Shown: positions 11,366 to 20,039 of the stretch, piece by piece
How the letters are laid out: each line of letters opens with the position of its first letter
Numbering within the stretch: position 1 is the stretch's first letter
Assembly (NCBI GenBank): GCA_965199055.1
Contig: CBDAQR010000003.1
Coordinates: 744,001 to 808,000, forward strand
Direction of reading: 5' to 3'
DNA length: 64,000 nucleotides
DNA from: CBDAQR01 sp965199055
Lineage (GTDB): Bacteria > Pseudomonadota > Gammaproteobacteria > Pseudomonadales > Halieaceae
Program-made: the position numbers and the translations under genes
The notes under the pieces: model-generated
The model's input: the letters and a program-made list of their open reading frames with translations, nothing else
What the model was told of the DNA's origin: nothing
Databases searched by the model: none

Positions 11366-12337
11366 CTAGTAGTAACGACTTAGATCCATTCCAGCATAGA
11401 GCGAAGCCACCTGCGGTGCATAGCCATTGAACAAACGCGTGTTTATACGATTAGGGCTAAACAAACTGGAGGGCAGACGCCTCTCGGTTTTTTGGCTCCA
11501 GCGCGGGTGGTCTACCTCTGGATTCACATTGGCGTAGAACCCATACTCATGCGGCGCAATTTCCTCCCAACTGGTTCTGGGCCGACGTTCCGTGAGCTCA
11601 ATACGAACAATAGACTTAATGCTCTTAAAGCCATACTTCCAGGGCACCACCAGGCGAATGGGCGCGCCATTCTGATTGGGCATCACCTTGCCGTAAATGC
11701 CTACCGACAGAAACGTCAACGGATGCATCGCCTCGTCCATACGCAGCCCCTCGACGTAGGGCCAGTCGATGATGCTGGTAAAAGACCGCTGACCGCGCAT
11801 CTGCTTGCGGTCTTTGAGCGTGTAAAACTTGACGTATTTCGCCCGTGACGTGGGCTGAAATCTTTTCAGGAGTGACGAGAGAGAGTAGCCCACCCAGGGC
11901 ACCACCATCGACCAAGCCTCCACACAACGCAGCCGGTAGATGCGCTCTTCAAGATCGAAACCTGTTTGAATGTCCTCCAGCCCTAGCGTGCCTGGCTTTT
12001 CCACTTCGCCGTCGACCTTAAGTGTCCACGGGTCGGTACTCATCTCGTGGGCATAACGCGCAGGGTCACCCTTATCGGTGCCGAATTCATAGAAGTTGTT
12101 GTACTTCGTCACATCGTCGTAAGGCGTGAGCGGCTCCTTGGTATGAAACCCATCTGCACCCACCGCCATAGCGGGTTTGAATTTCAGCGGTGCTTCCGCG
12201 GGCAACGCGTGGACAAGTCCTGAATTCCCTGCGGCGAGCGCGACCCCAGCACCAATGAACTCCCTGCGTTTCAGCCAGACAGATTCGCTCGTAATCTCTG
12301 AAGATGGGATGGGTGGTACTTTAAACTTGGCCAACAC
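11366..12337 (-). CDS. msrP: MsrP, periplasmic methionine sulfoxide reductase
   Basis: This is the molybdoenzyme (formerly YedY) that reduces protein-bound methionine sulfoxide, both R and S forms. It has a Tat signal with RREFIGAG near residues 24-31. The molybdenum ligand Cys138 lies in YRLRCVEAWSMVVPWVGYSL. The C-terminal stretch SWEEIAPHEYGFYANVNPEV is typical. The start is GTG at 12335-12337 and gives the usual N-terminal ITSESVWLKRR segment. It forms the msrPQ operon with msrQ. The cofactor would depend on moeA and moaB, which occur elsewhere in this window. Confidence 0.94.
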   Translation of the reverse strand: MLAKFKVPPIPSSEITSESVWLKRREFIGAGVALAAGNSGLVHALPAEAPLKFKPAMAVGADGFHTKEPLTPYDDVTKYNNFYEFGTDKGDPARYAHEMSTDPWTLKVDGEVEKPGTLGLEDIQTGFDLEERIYRLRCVEAWSMVVPWVGYSLSSLLKRFQPTSRAKYVKFYTLKDRKQMRGQRSFTSIIDWPYVEGLRMDEAMHPLTFLSVGIYGKVMPNQNGAPIRLVVPWKYGFKSIKSIVRIELTERRPRTSWEEIAPHEYGFYANVNPEVDHPRWSQKTERRLPSSLFSPNRINTRLFNGYAPQVASLYAGMDLSRYY

Positions 12338-12407
12338 GCGCCTCCTCTAGTCGCTGTTACCCTCTTTCTGAACTCCGGAATGCGAGGGAGTTCCCCTCGC
12401 AATTAGA

Positions 12408-13250
12408 TCAATCTGAAGATGTCGATGAATTGACCGGATTACCTCGCACTACGCGCAGCACCGGTCCGGAAAGGGCGTAGAGCAGGAACGCTCCCAGCAA
12501 CACCCGCGGTGGGTCAACCGTCACCAGGCTGAAGATCAACACCACCACAATCACTGCAGCAAAGGGAACTCGGCCGCGTACGTCGATGGTTTTGAAACTA
12601 TAGAACGGCACGTTTACGATCATAAGAATGCCGATCAATGCCGTCAGAATCGCCACCAGCACCGTGACCTCGACTGGCTGCGCGGCACCCACCCAACCAT
12701 TGTCGTTGCATACCCATACGGTAGCAGCAATCACGGCGGCAGCCGCAGGGCTCGCCAAACCGGTGAACCAGGCCTTATCAGCTACTTCTATCTGTGTGTT
12801 AAAGCGGGCCAGTCGCAGCGCAGCGCATGCCACATAAATGAAGGCAACGGACCAGCCAAATTTGCCCAGATCGCCTACACCCCAGCTGTACACCAACAGC
12901 GCGGGCGCCACACCAAAAGACACCATGTCCGATAGGCTGTCATATTCTTCACCGAACTTGCTGGCGGTGTTGGTCATACGTGCTACCCGCCCATCGAGAC
13001 CATCAAACACCATGGCAAAGAAAATGGCGATTGCGGCGGCCTCAAAATCGCCGCGCATGCCAGCAATAATCGCATAGAAGCCAGCGAACAAAGCGCCTGT
13101 GGTGAACAGATTGGGTAGCAGGAAAATTCCCTGGCGGCGCACCGTCTGGCCGTCCTCTGAGACCTCTTCCTCATGCTCGTCCACAAGCAGGTCAATGTCG
13201 ATATCGAGCTTGCCGGACTTGTCCTGGGTTTGATTCTTATCGTCGCTCAT
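12408..13250 (-). CDS. pssA: CDP-diacylglycerol--serine O-phosphatidyltransferase
   Basis: It makes phosphatidylserine from CDP-diacylglycerol and serine, the first step to phosphatidylethanolamine. The CDP-alcohol phosphatidyltransferase signature DG-x2-AR-x8-G-x3-D-x3-D runs from Asp83 to Asp108, within DGLDGRVARMTNTASKFG and EEYDSLSDM. Several hydrophobic helices follow, so this is the membrane type found in Bacillus and many proteobacteria, not the soluble E. coli type. A hydrophilic, acidic N-terminal extension of about 40 residues precedes the first helix. It lies 70 bp from msrP and 12 bp from ilvY, all on the minus strand. Confidence 0.92.
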   Translation of the reverse strand: MSDDKNQTQDKSGKLDIDIDLLVDEHEEEVSEDGQTVRRQGIFLLPNLFTTGALFAGFYAIIAGMRGDFEAAAIAIFFAMVFDGLDGRVARMTNTASKFGEEYDSLSDMVSFGVAPALLVYSWGVGDLGKFGWSVAFIYVACAALRLARFNTQIEVADKAWFTGLASPAAAAVIAATVWVCNDNGWVGAAQPVEVTVLVAILTALIGILMIVNVPFYSFKTIDVRGRVPFAAVIVVVLIFSLVTVDPPRVLLGAFLLYALSGPVLRVVRGNPVNSSTSSD

Positions 13251-13262
13251 ATCGCCATGATA

Positions 13263-14156
13263 TCACTTCACGTCGCCGTAAGAGTCATTCGCTGCCTGCC
13301 AGAAGGCGGCCACCAAAGGGTTCTCAAGGCGCTGCTTCAATGCGCAAAGACCCACTGGAAACGGCCCCAGCTCATTGGCGCTGTCGATAACCTGCAGCTT
13401 GGTTCGATAGGTACTGTTATCGAGCACCAGTGCGGGAATAAGCCCAACCCCTAAACCCAGCCCAACCATGGCTGCAATCGCTTCATGTCCTGACACCTGC
13501 GCATAGATTCGGGGTTTCTCGCCGCATTGGCGAAACCAGTAGTCAAGCCGCTGCCGACTGAGTCCCCGCTCGGCAACGATAAAGGGAACTTCAGACAACC
13601 GTGCTCCACCGTCCAACTGCTCTTTCACAGCACAGGGAAAATCTGGCGCAATAAATCGCAATGGCGAATGCATTAGCGTAAGGAATTCCATCTTGCTCGC
13701 AAGATCATCGGGACAGGCAGCTACGGCAATATCTTCACGTCCGTCTTGTATACGCCCGACGGCATCGGCCTGGTCCCCGGTGTGCAACATGATTTCAATG
13801 CCGGGGTAGTCACTGCGAAAACGTTCGAGGATGGGTGACAACACGCTATAGCTGGCCGTCACCGATCCGTAAATACTGACCTCGCCCCGGAGACGGGCAG
13901 GATCCTGGCTCAGGCCAGCGGTAAGTTGCTGCCAGTCTTCAAGACTGCGCCGCGCATAGTCGAGAAAGCGCTCCCCCGCCGCAGTAAGTCTCACACTGCG
14001 CTTGTCACGCTCGAACAGTCGCTGACCGACCTCCTCTTCAATGCGCTGTAGGGTTCGACTCACCGCGGACAGACTCAGGTGCTTCTGCTCAGCCGTCCGA
14101 CTGAAACTCAGCGTATCGCTTAAATGCACAAATAGCTCGAGGGCGCGGGTATCCAT
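13263..14156 (-). CDS. ilvY: LysR-type activator IlvY
   Basis: This is a LysR-family regulator divergent from ilvC. In enterobacteria IlvY activates ilvC in response to acetolactate or acetohydroxybutyrate. The helix-turn-helix covers MDTRALELFVHLSDTLSFSR and the following LSAVSRTLQRIEEEVGQRLF. The effector domain has the usual GQRLFERDKRSVRLTAAGE linker before it. I chose the ATG at 14156, where alignment with known IlvY begins. In-frame starts at 14165 and 14204 are possible, and none has a clear ribosome site. The position beside ilvC is the main evidence for the specific name. Confidence 0.85.
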   Translation of the reverse strand: MDTRALELFVHLSDTLSFSRTAEQKHLSLSAVSRTLQRIEEEVGQRLFERDKRSVRLTAAGERFLDYARRSLEDWQQLTAGLSQDPARLRGEVSIYGSVTASYSVLSPILERFRSDYPGIEIMLHTGDQADAVGRIQDGREDIAVAACPDDLASKMEFLTLMHSPLRFIAPDFPCAVKEQLDGGARLSEVPFIVAERGLSRQRLDYWFRQCGEKPRIYAQVSGHEAIAAMVGLGLGVGLIPALVLDNSTYRTKLQVIDSANELGPFPVGLCALKQRLENPLVAAFWQAANDSYGDVK

Positions 14157-14233
14157 ACGGGACATTGAGCCATTATGTTGCTCTATTCGCAATACAGTAT
14201 TCATTTTATTTCGTTTTATGCAAGCTTATTCCT

Positions 14234-14249
14234 GCGCTACAGTGCGCAT
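14234..14249. promoter_or_regulatory. ilvY-ilvC operator candidate
   Basis: The divergent ilvY-ilvC gap contains the inverted repeat TGCGC-TACAGT-GCGCA. Its size and T-N11-A-like form suit a LysR-type regulator. IlvY binds such a site in E. coli to control both genes. The assignment is by position and symmetry only. Confidence 0.45.
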
Positions 14250-14288
14250 CCTTTTCAATAGACACCGCATTACCCGAGGAGAAAACCC

Positions 14289-15761
14289 ATGGGACAAAAC
14301 TATTTCAATACGCTACCACTGCGCCTGCAGTTGGAAGAGTTGGGCAAGTGCCGCTTCATGCAACGCGAGGAATTTGCAGACGGCTGTAACTACCTGAAAG
14401 GGAGAAAAATCGTGATCGTGGGTTGCGGCGCCCAGGGACTCAACCAGGGCCTGAACCTGCGCGACAGTGGCCTCGACGTCTCCTACGCCCTGCGCGATGA
14501 CGCGATCAGCGAGCAGCGCCAGTCCTGGAAGAACGCCACCGAGAATGGCTTCACCGTGGGGACTTATGCAGAACTGATCCCTACTGCAGATGTGGTCATG
14601 AACCTCACGCCGGACAAGCAACACACCAGCGTAGTAAACGCGGTCATGCCCCTGATGAAAGAGGGCGCCTGCCTCGACTACGCCCACGGCTTTAACCTGG
14701 TCGAAGAGGGCATGAAGATTCGTGAAGACATCACTGTTGTGATGATGTGTCCCAAGTGCCCGGGCACCGAAGTGCGCGAGGAGTACAAGCGCGGCTTTGG
14801 CGTACCCACACTGATTGCTGTACACCGTGAAAACGATCCGAAAGGCGAAGGCATGGATATCGCCAAGGCACTGGCCTCCGGTACCGGTGGCGACCGCGCA
14901 GGTGTACTGGAGTCTTCTCCCATCGCAGAAGTGAAGTCGGACCTGATGGGTGAACAAACCATTCTCTGCGGCATGTTGCAGACCGGCGCAATCCTCTGTT
15001 TCGACAAAATGGTCGAAAAGGGTATTGAGCCCGGCTACGCCTCCAAGCTCATACAATACGGCTGGGAGACGGTGACGGAAGGTCTCAAACACGGTGGCAT
15101 CACCAACATGATGGATCGCTTATCGAACCCGGCAAAGGTTCGCGCCTTCTACCTCGCTGAGGAGTTGAAAGACATCATGCGGCCGCTGTATGAAAAGCAC
15201 CAGGACGACATCATGAGCGGCGTTTTCTCCGGCACCATGATGGAAGACTGGGCGAATGACGATGCCAACCTGCTGGGCTGGCGCGCGGCCACCGCGGAGA
15301 CGGCCTTTGAAAACGCCGAGAACACCAGCGCCGACATCCCTGAGCAGGAGTATTACGACAACGGCATTTTGCTGGTAGCGATGTGCAAGGCTGGCGTAGA
15401 ACTGGCCTTTGAAGTAATGGTGGATGCGGGCATTAAGGAAGAGTCAGCTTATTACGAGTCGCTGCACGAGACACCGCTGATCGCCAACACGATTGCCCGT
15501 AAAAAGCTATACGAGATGAACGTGGTGATTTCTGATACGGCGGAATACGGTTGCTATCTGTTTGATCACGCCTGTCGCCCGCTGCTAGCTGACTTCATGA
15601 GCAAGATCGATGTCGATGTAATCGGCAAAGGCATGGGCAGCGACAACGGTGTCGATAACCAGGAACTGATCGCTGTGAACGACGCGATTCGTAACCATCC
15701 GGTGGAGATTATCGGGCGCGAGTTGCGCGGCCACATGACTGCGATGAAGTCGATTATCTGA
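14289..15761 (+). CDS. ilvC: Ketol-acid reductoisomerase, class II
   Basis: It converts acetolactate and acetohydroxybutyrate into dihydroxy acids in valine, leucine and isoleucine synthesis, using NADPH and Mg. The N-terminus MGQNYFNTLPLRLQLEELGK matches the E. coli enzyme. The nucleotide-binding loop GCGAQG is at residues 45-50. At 490 residues it is the long, class II form with the duplicated knotted C-terminal domain. The ATG at 14289 follows a strong GAGGAG site at 14276-14281. A GC-rich hairpin follows the stop at 15770-15791. Confidence 0.97.
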   Translation: MGQNYFNTLPLRLQLEELGKCRFMQREEFADGCNYLKGRKIVIVGCGAQGLNQGLNLRDSGLDVSYALRDDAISEQRQSWKNATENGFTVGTYAELIPTADVVMNLTPDKQHTSVVNAVMPLMKEGACLDYAHGFNLVEEGMKIREDITVVMMCPKCPGTEVREEYKRGFGVPTLIAVHRENDPKGEGMDIAKALASGTGGDRAGVLESSPIAEVKSDLMGEQTILCGMLQTGAILCFDKMVEKGIEPGYASKLIQYGWETVTEGLKHGGITNMMDRLSNPAKVRAFYLAEELKDIMRPLYEKHQDDIMSGVFSGTMMEDWANDDANLLGWRAATAETAFENAENTSADIPEQEYYDNGILLVAMCKAGVELAFEVMVDAGIKEESAYYESLHETPLIANTIARKKLYEMNVVISDTAEYGCYLFDHACRPLLADFMSKIDVDVIGKGMGSDNGVDNQELIAVNDAIRNHPVEIIGRELRGHMTAMKSII

Positions 15762-15769
15762 TGGGACGA

Positions 15770-15791
15770 GCCCCCGCTGCTCGGCGGGGGC
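15770..15791. terminator. Terminator-like hairpin between ilvC and proB
   Basis: GCCCCCGC at 15770-15777 pairs perfectly with GCGGGGGC at 15784-15791 across a 6-nt loop. It sits between two convergent genes and could serve both. The T run is weak (ACTTTC), so efficiency is uncertain. Confidence 0.6.
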
Positions 15792-15795
15792 ACTT

Positions 15796-16929
15796 TCAGC
15801 TCAGCACCAGGTTATCGCGGTGGATTAACGCCGCTTCACCTTGAAATCCAAGTATTTCCTCGATGCGGTCAGACGGCATACCGATAATCCTGCGGGCATC
15901 CTTGAACGAGTAATTGCTTAGACCGCGGGCAACTTCCCTGCCCTGCTCGTCGATGCAAATCACCATGTCGCCGCGCTCAAAGCTACCGCGCACTTCTTTA
16001 ACACCGACTGGAAGCAGGCTCCGCCCGGAACTGCTGAGCACCTCAACCGCACCGTCATCAAGTACCAATGTTCCATTGCTCTGCATCAAGCCCGCGAGCC
16101 ATTGCTTGCGCGCCGCCAGCGGTACTTGCGCCGCCTGTAACCAGGAGCCCAACGCCTCCCCCGCTGCAATACGGCTGACCACATCTTCGCATTTCCCATA
16201 CGCAATAATGGTATGTGCGCCAGAGCGCGCTGCCATGCGAGCAGCACGCACCTTGGTTAGCATGCCGCCCCGGCCAAGCACACCACCACCCCCTGCCATC
16301 GCTTCTAACTCAGGCGTATCGGCCGCAACATCAGTGACCAATGTGGCGCTGGCATCGGAGCGAGGATCACTTGTAAACAGACCCTGCTGATCGGTGAGAA
16401 TAAGCAGCACATCGGCATCAATAAGGTTGGTAACCATGGCGGCCAGTGTGTCGTTATCGCCGAAACGAATTTCGTCTGTGACCACCGTATCGTTCTCGTT
16501 AACAACGGGAATCACACCCAGGTTCAGCAAGGTCGCCAGCGTACCGCGCGCATTAAGATAGCGATCACGCGCGGAGATATCATCGTGACCCAGCAATACC
16601 TGTGCAGTCTGCAAGCCGAAGTTTTTGAATGCCGATTCGTAGGATTGCACCAATCCCATTTGCCCCACCGCAGCGGCAGCCTGCAGCTCATGCAGGGCAT
16701 GCGGACGCTCGGACCAACCGAGGCGCAGCATTCCGGCAGCTACCGCCCCACTCGATACTAAAACGACTTCGCGCCCGGATTTTTGCAAAGCGGCTATCTG
16801 GGTCGCTAGCATCTGTATCAGCGCAGTATCCAGCCCGCGGCCATCATCGGTCAGTAGTGCGCTGCCGACCTTAATCACCCAGCGCTGGCTCGCAGCGATA
16901 CTGGCTCTGGCGACGGTACTACTGGACAT
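15796..16929 (-). CDS. proB: Glutamate 5-kinase
   Basis: It phosphorylates glutamate, the first and feedback-regulated step of proline synthesis. The amino-acid-kinase domain begins WVIKVGSALLTDDGRGLD and includes VLVSSGAVAAGM and IPVVNENDTVVTDEIRFGDN. A C-terminal PUA domain follows from about residue 280. The length of 377 is that of the full E. coli type. Its start codon overlaps the end of obgE by 11 bp, so the two are translationally coupled, as in many gammaproteobacteria. Confidence 0.96.
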   Translation of the reverse strand: MSSSTVARASIAASQRWVIKVGSALLTDDGRGLDTALIQMLATQIAALQKSGREVVLVSSGAVAAGMLRLGWSERPHALHELQAAAAVGQMGLVQSYESAFKNFGLQTAQVLLGHDDISARDRYLNARGTLATLLNLGVIPVVNENDTVVTDEIRFGDNDTLAAMVTNLIDADVLLILTDQQGLFTSDPRSDASATLVTDVAADTPELEAMAGGGGVLGRGGMLTKVRAARMAARSGAHTIIAYGKCEDVVSRIAAGEALGSWLQAAQVPLAARKQWLAGLMQSNGTLVLDDGAVEVLSSSGRSLLPVGVKEVRGSFERGDMVICIDEQGREVARGLSNYSFKDARRIIGMPSDRIEEILGFQGEAALIHRDNLVLS

Positions 16930-18115
16930 ACTCTACTTCGACATCGTCATCGTCATCGTCATCGTCGTCGAAGTCCTCATCGACGGCCTGGCGGGCAAGC
17001 CGTCTCTCGCGCTGCAACTGCTCAATACGCTCTCGCGCCTCAGCCTGCAGCACACGCTGGCGCTCCTGCTCGGCTTCCGCCAGTTCCGGGTCTGCAGCCT
17101 CTTCTTCCTGCCAAGTTTCCAACTGGGTCATGATGTCACCGCAAAGCACGTCGGTTCCCTGCGCACTAATCGCCGAGAGCTCATAAACCGGACCATCCCA
17201 GTCCAGGGCCTCTAGCACCGACTGGCGGGTTGCGGCCAATTGCTCTGCGTCCACCAAATCGGTTTTATTCAACAGCAACCAGCGGTCGAGCGCGGCTAGC
17301 GACGGACTAAAGCGCTCGAGTTCACGCACAATGGATAGGGCCGATTCCGCGGGATCTGTGCCATCGAACGGCGCCACATCCACAAGATGCAGCAGTATGC
17401 GGTTGCGCGTGAGATGGCGCAGAAAACGAATGCCAAGACCAGCACCTTCAGAAGCACCCTCAATCAAGCCCGGAATGTCGGCTACAACAAAGCTGCGGTG
17501 CGACTGCACTTTCACCACTCCCAGATTGGGCACCAGTGTTGTAAACGGGTAATTGGCAACTTTGGGTTTCGCTGCCGAGATAGCGCGAATCAGCGTCGAT
17601 TTACCGGCATTGGGCAAACCGAGCAAGCCCACGTCCGCAAGCACTTTCAGCTCAAGTCGCAGGGAGCGTCTCTCACCCTCGCTACCGGGCGTTGTTTGCC
17701 GCGGCGCTCGGTTGGTACTGGATTTGAAGCGCGTGTTTCCCAGGCCATGGAAGCCACCCTGCGCCACCAGCAAGCGCTGCCCAGGTTCCGAGAGATCACC
17801 GAGAACCTCACCCGTATCTTCATCGAGAATTGTCGTGCCGACGGGCACTTGCAGTATCAGATCGTCGCCGCTGGCTCCGGTGCAGTTACGCCCGCGGCCA
17901 GCCTCACCATTTTGCGCCTCGTAGAAACGTTGAAAGCGAAAATCTACCAGCGTGTTCAGGGCAGTGTCCGCCTCGAGGTAGACACTGCCGCCGTCACCGC
18001 CGTCGCCCCCGTCCGGGCCGCCCTTGGCTACATACTTTTCACGCCGGAAGCTAAGACAACCGTTGCCGCCCTTGCCCGCCTGAACCGTGATGCCTGTTTC
18101 GTCTACAAATTTCAT
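16919..18115 (-). CDS. obgE: Obg-family GTPase ObgE/CgtA
   Basis: It is a ribosome-associated GTPase needed for 50S assembly and the stringent response. The glycine-rich Obg fold fills residues 1-158 (GKGGNGCLSFRREKYVAKGG, GGDGGDGG). The G domain follows with GLPNAGKSTLIRA, DIPGLIEGASEGAGLG and NKTDL. The C-terminal tail is acidic, with nine consecutive Asp residues encoded by alternating GAC and GAT codons near 16940-16966. It lies downstream of rplU-rpmA, the standard order, and overlaps proB. Confidence 0.96.
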   Translation of the reverse strand: MKFVDETGITVQAGKGGNGCLSFRREKYVAKGGPDGGDGGDGGSVYLEADTALNTLVDFRFQRFYEAQNGEAGRGRNCTGASGDDLILQVPVGTTILDEDTGEVLGDLSEPGQRLLVAQGGFHGLGNTRFKSSTNRAPRQTTPGSEGERRSLRLELKVLADVGLLGLPNAGKSTLIRAISAAKPKVANYPFTTLVPNLGVVKVQSHRSFVVADIPGLIEGASEGAGLGIRFLRHLTRNRILLHLVDVAPFDGTDPAESALSIVRELERFSPSLAALDRWLLLNKTDLVDAEQLAATRQSVLEALDWDGPVYELSAISAQGTDVLCGDIMTQLETWQEEEAADPELAEAEQERQRVLQAEARERIEQLQRERRLARQAVDEDFDDDDDDDDDVEVEYVQ

Positions 18116-18121
18116 GGTGAT

Positions 18122-18146
18122 AAAAAAGGGGCCGATAGGCCCCTTT
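18122..18146 (-). terminator. Terminator between rpmA and obgE
   Basis: On the minus strand AAAGGGGCC-TATC-GGCCCCTTT is followed by T residues. It sits right after rpmA and just before obgE. It probably reduces, rather than abolishes, transcription into obgE-proB. Confidence 0.75.
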
Positions 18147-18168
18147 CAAAATTCACTGTAAGTACAGG

Positions 18169-18426
18169 TCAGCCAGCGACCACTTGTACGTACTTGCGGT
18201 TTTTCGGGCCCTTGGTAACGAACTCCACCTTGCCGTCGGCTTTGGCGAACAAGGTGTGGTCTTTGCCACAACCCACGTTCACACCTGCGTGGACCTTGGT
18301 ACCGCGCTGACGAATCAGGATATTGCCGGCTTTCACGCTCTCACCACCGTAGCGCTTCACGCCGAGGCGTTTACTCTCGGAATCGCGACCGTTACGTGTA
18401 CTACCGCCTGCTTTTTTGTGTGCCAT
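18169..18426 (-). CDS. rpmA: 50S ribosomal protein L27
   Basis: L27 reaches the peptidyl transferase centre with its N-terminal tail. The 85-residue sequence starts MAHKKAGGSTRNGRDSESKR, the expected uncleaved proteobacterial form, and contains GTKVHAGVNVGCGKDHTLFA. It is 13 bp after rplU and co-transcribed with it from the promoter near 18881-18909. Confidence 0.97.
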   Translation of the reverse strand: MAHKKAGGSTRNGRDSESKRLGVKRYGGESVKAGNILIRQRGTKVHAGVNVGCGKDHTLFAKADGKVEFVTKGPKNRKYVQVVAG

Positions 18427-18439
18427 GTCTTAACTCCTA

Positions 18440-18751
18440 TTAGCCGCTGATACCGGTGATCTTTACTTCTGTATACCACTGGCGGTGACCAGCTTGCTTA
18501 CGGTGATGCTTACGACGGTTGAACTTGATAATTTTCACCTTGTCGTGACGTCCGTGAGAAACCACTTCTGCGGTCACCTTGCCACCGTCAACCAACGGGG
18601 TACCAATCTTGACGTCTTCACCTGCACCCACCATCAACACGCGGTCGAATTCCACAGTATCACCAGTCGGTACTTCAATCTTTTCCAGCTTGAGGACTTC
18701 GCCCTCTTCAACGCGGTGTTGCTTGCCACCGCTCTCAATTACTGCGTACAT
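18440..18751 (-). CDS. rplU: 50S ribosomal protein L21
   Basis: This is a 103-residue 23S-binding protein of the large subunit. It begins MYAVIESGGKQHRVEEGEVL and ends in the conserved KITGISG-type tail. It is the first gene of rplU-rpmA(-obgE-proB). Its leader is about 124 nt long and includes an 8-bp hairpin, CCCTTTCA with TGAAAGGG, at 18805-18822. That may have a regulatory role, but none is shown. Confidence 0.97.
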   Translation of the reverse strand: MYAVIESGGKQHRVEEGEVLKLEKIEVPTGDTVEFDRVLMVGAGEDVKIGTPLVDGGKVTAEVVSHGRHDKVKIIKFNRRKHHRKQAGHRQWYTEVKITGISG

Positions 18752-18880
18752 TTCCTACTCCTACTAGTTCGCCGACTCGCTGCGTAAACGTTACCCCTCA
18801 GGGTCCCTTTCAGGTGAAAGGGGGCAGAGCCCGGCACTAACTCAAGACACCAGACATTGCTGGCAGACTTGAGGGCGGCG

Positions 18881-18909
18881 ATTCTACTTAAATTGCACCC
18901 CCCAGGCAA
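18881..18909 (-). promoter_or_regulatory. rplU promoter
   Basis: On the minus strand, TTGCCT (18904-18909), a 17-bp spacer and TAGAAT (18881-18886) form a good sigma-70 promoter. The predicted start is near 18875, about 124 nt before rplU. Confidence 0.7.
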
Positions 18910-18923
18910 GCATTAATTCCATA

Positions 18924-18952
18924 TTACACAATGGCTTACAGTCCACTATATT
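18924..18952 (+). promoter_or_regulatory. ispB promoter candidate
   Basis: TTACAC at 18924-18929 and TATATT at 18947-18952 are separated by 17 bp, upstream of and in line with ispB. It is a moderate match to the sigma-70 consensus. Confidence 0.45.
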
Positions 18953-18998
18953 GACAGCTCACAGAGCAACCCATAGCATTCGCGGCTCCTCAGTTTCC

Positions 18999-19970
18999 AT
19001 GTCAGCCATGCAAGCAATCAGACAGCCCGTCCAGGAAGAACTGGAGGCCGTAAACCGACTCATTATCGATAACCTGGAGTCCGACGTCGATCTGGTCGAA
19101 AACATCGGCCACTACATTGTTGACGCCGGCGGTAAGCGACTACGTCCTCTGCTAGCGCTGCTGAGCTCGATGGCATGCGGTCATAGGGGTGACCAGCATA
19201 TAAGCTTTGCCGCCGCGGTTGAGTTCATTCATACGGCCACTCTTCTGCATGACGATGTCGTGGATATCTCCTCACTGCGACGCGGTCGCCCCACCGCCAA
19301 TGCCGAATTTGGCAATGCCTCTAGCGTATTGGTAGGCGATTTTCTCTATACGCGTGCATTCCAGTTGATGGTGGACATAGGCGACATGGACATCATGCGC
19401 AACATGGCCAGCACCACAAATCTGATCGCCGAAGGCGAAGTGCTGCAGTTAGTCAGAGCCGGTGACCCAGCGACTACTGAACAACAGTACCTGGACGTCA
19501 TTACGCGCAAAACCGCCATATTATTCGCCGCGGCCTGCTATGGCGGAGCGGCGCTCGGCGGCCAGCTTTCTGCCCTGGCAGAGCCTCTGCACGCTTTTGG
19601 ACTCAACACCGGAATAGCCTTTCAGGTCATCGACGATGTGCTGGATTATGAAGGCGATCCAGCAGAGATGGGTAAAAACGTTGGCGACGATCTTAGCGAA
19701 GGCAAGCCCACGCTGCCGCTCATCCATGCGATGCGTGAAGGCAGCCCCGCGGAGGCTGAGGTGGTTGCCAAGGCAATCCAGGATAAAGACGCCAAGCATC
19801 TCGACGCAGTGCTGGCGGCGGTGCATTCAGCAGGCTCATTAGAATACGCCAGGAATTTTGCCGAAGGCTACAAACAGCAGGCACTCGACGCGCTGGATCT
19901 GCTTCCCTCGGGAAACCATCGCGACGCAATGGCGGCCATTGCCATGCTCTCCGTCAACCGGAATCACTAG
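18999..19970 (+). CDS. ispB: Octaprenyl diphosphate synthase
   Basis: It is a trans-long-chain polyprenyl diphosphate synthase that makes the ubiquinone side chain. The first aspartate-rich motif, HDDVVD, lies near residues 84-89 and the second, QVIDDVLDYEGD, near 207-218. GGKRLRP near 44-50 binds the substrate diphosphate. I chose the ATG at 18999 because upstream codons lack family similarity and overlap the promoter. IspB is divergent from rplU-rpmA, as in E. coli. Chain length cannot be read with certainty from sequence alone. Confidence 0.93.
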   Translation: MSAMQAIRQPVQEELEAVNRLIIDNLESDVDLVENIGHYIVDAGGKRLRPLLALLSSMACGHRGDQHISFAAAVEFIHTATLLHDDVVDISSLRRGRPTANAEFGNASSVLVGDFLYTRAFQLMVDIGDMDIMRNMASTTNLIAEGEVLQLVRAGDPATTEQQYLDVITRKTAILFAAACYGGAALGGQLSALAEPLHAFGLNTGIAFQVIDDVLDYEGDPAEMGKNVGDDLSEGKPTLPLIHAMREGSPAEAEVVAKAIQDKDAKHLDAVLAAVHSAGSLEYARNFAEGYKQQALDALDLLPSGNHRDAMAAIAMLSVNRNH

Positions 19971-20039
19971 CGCGACTCACCACATTGCAGGGTGACCAAG
20001 GGCTTCATATACTGCCGTCATACCCTCAGAGACTCAGGT

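Noticed and set aside
14313..15092. Open frame antisense to ilvC
   Set aside because: It is a codon-bias shadow of a well-supported gene and has no start signal.
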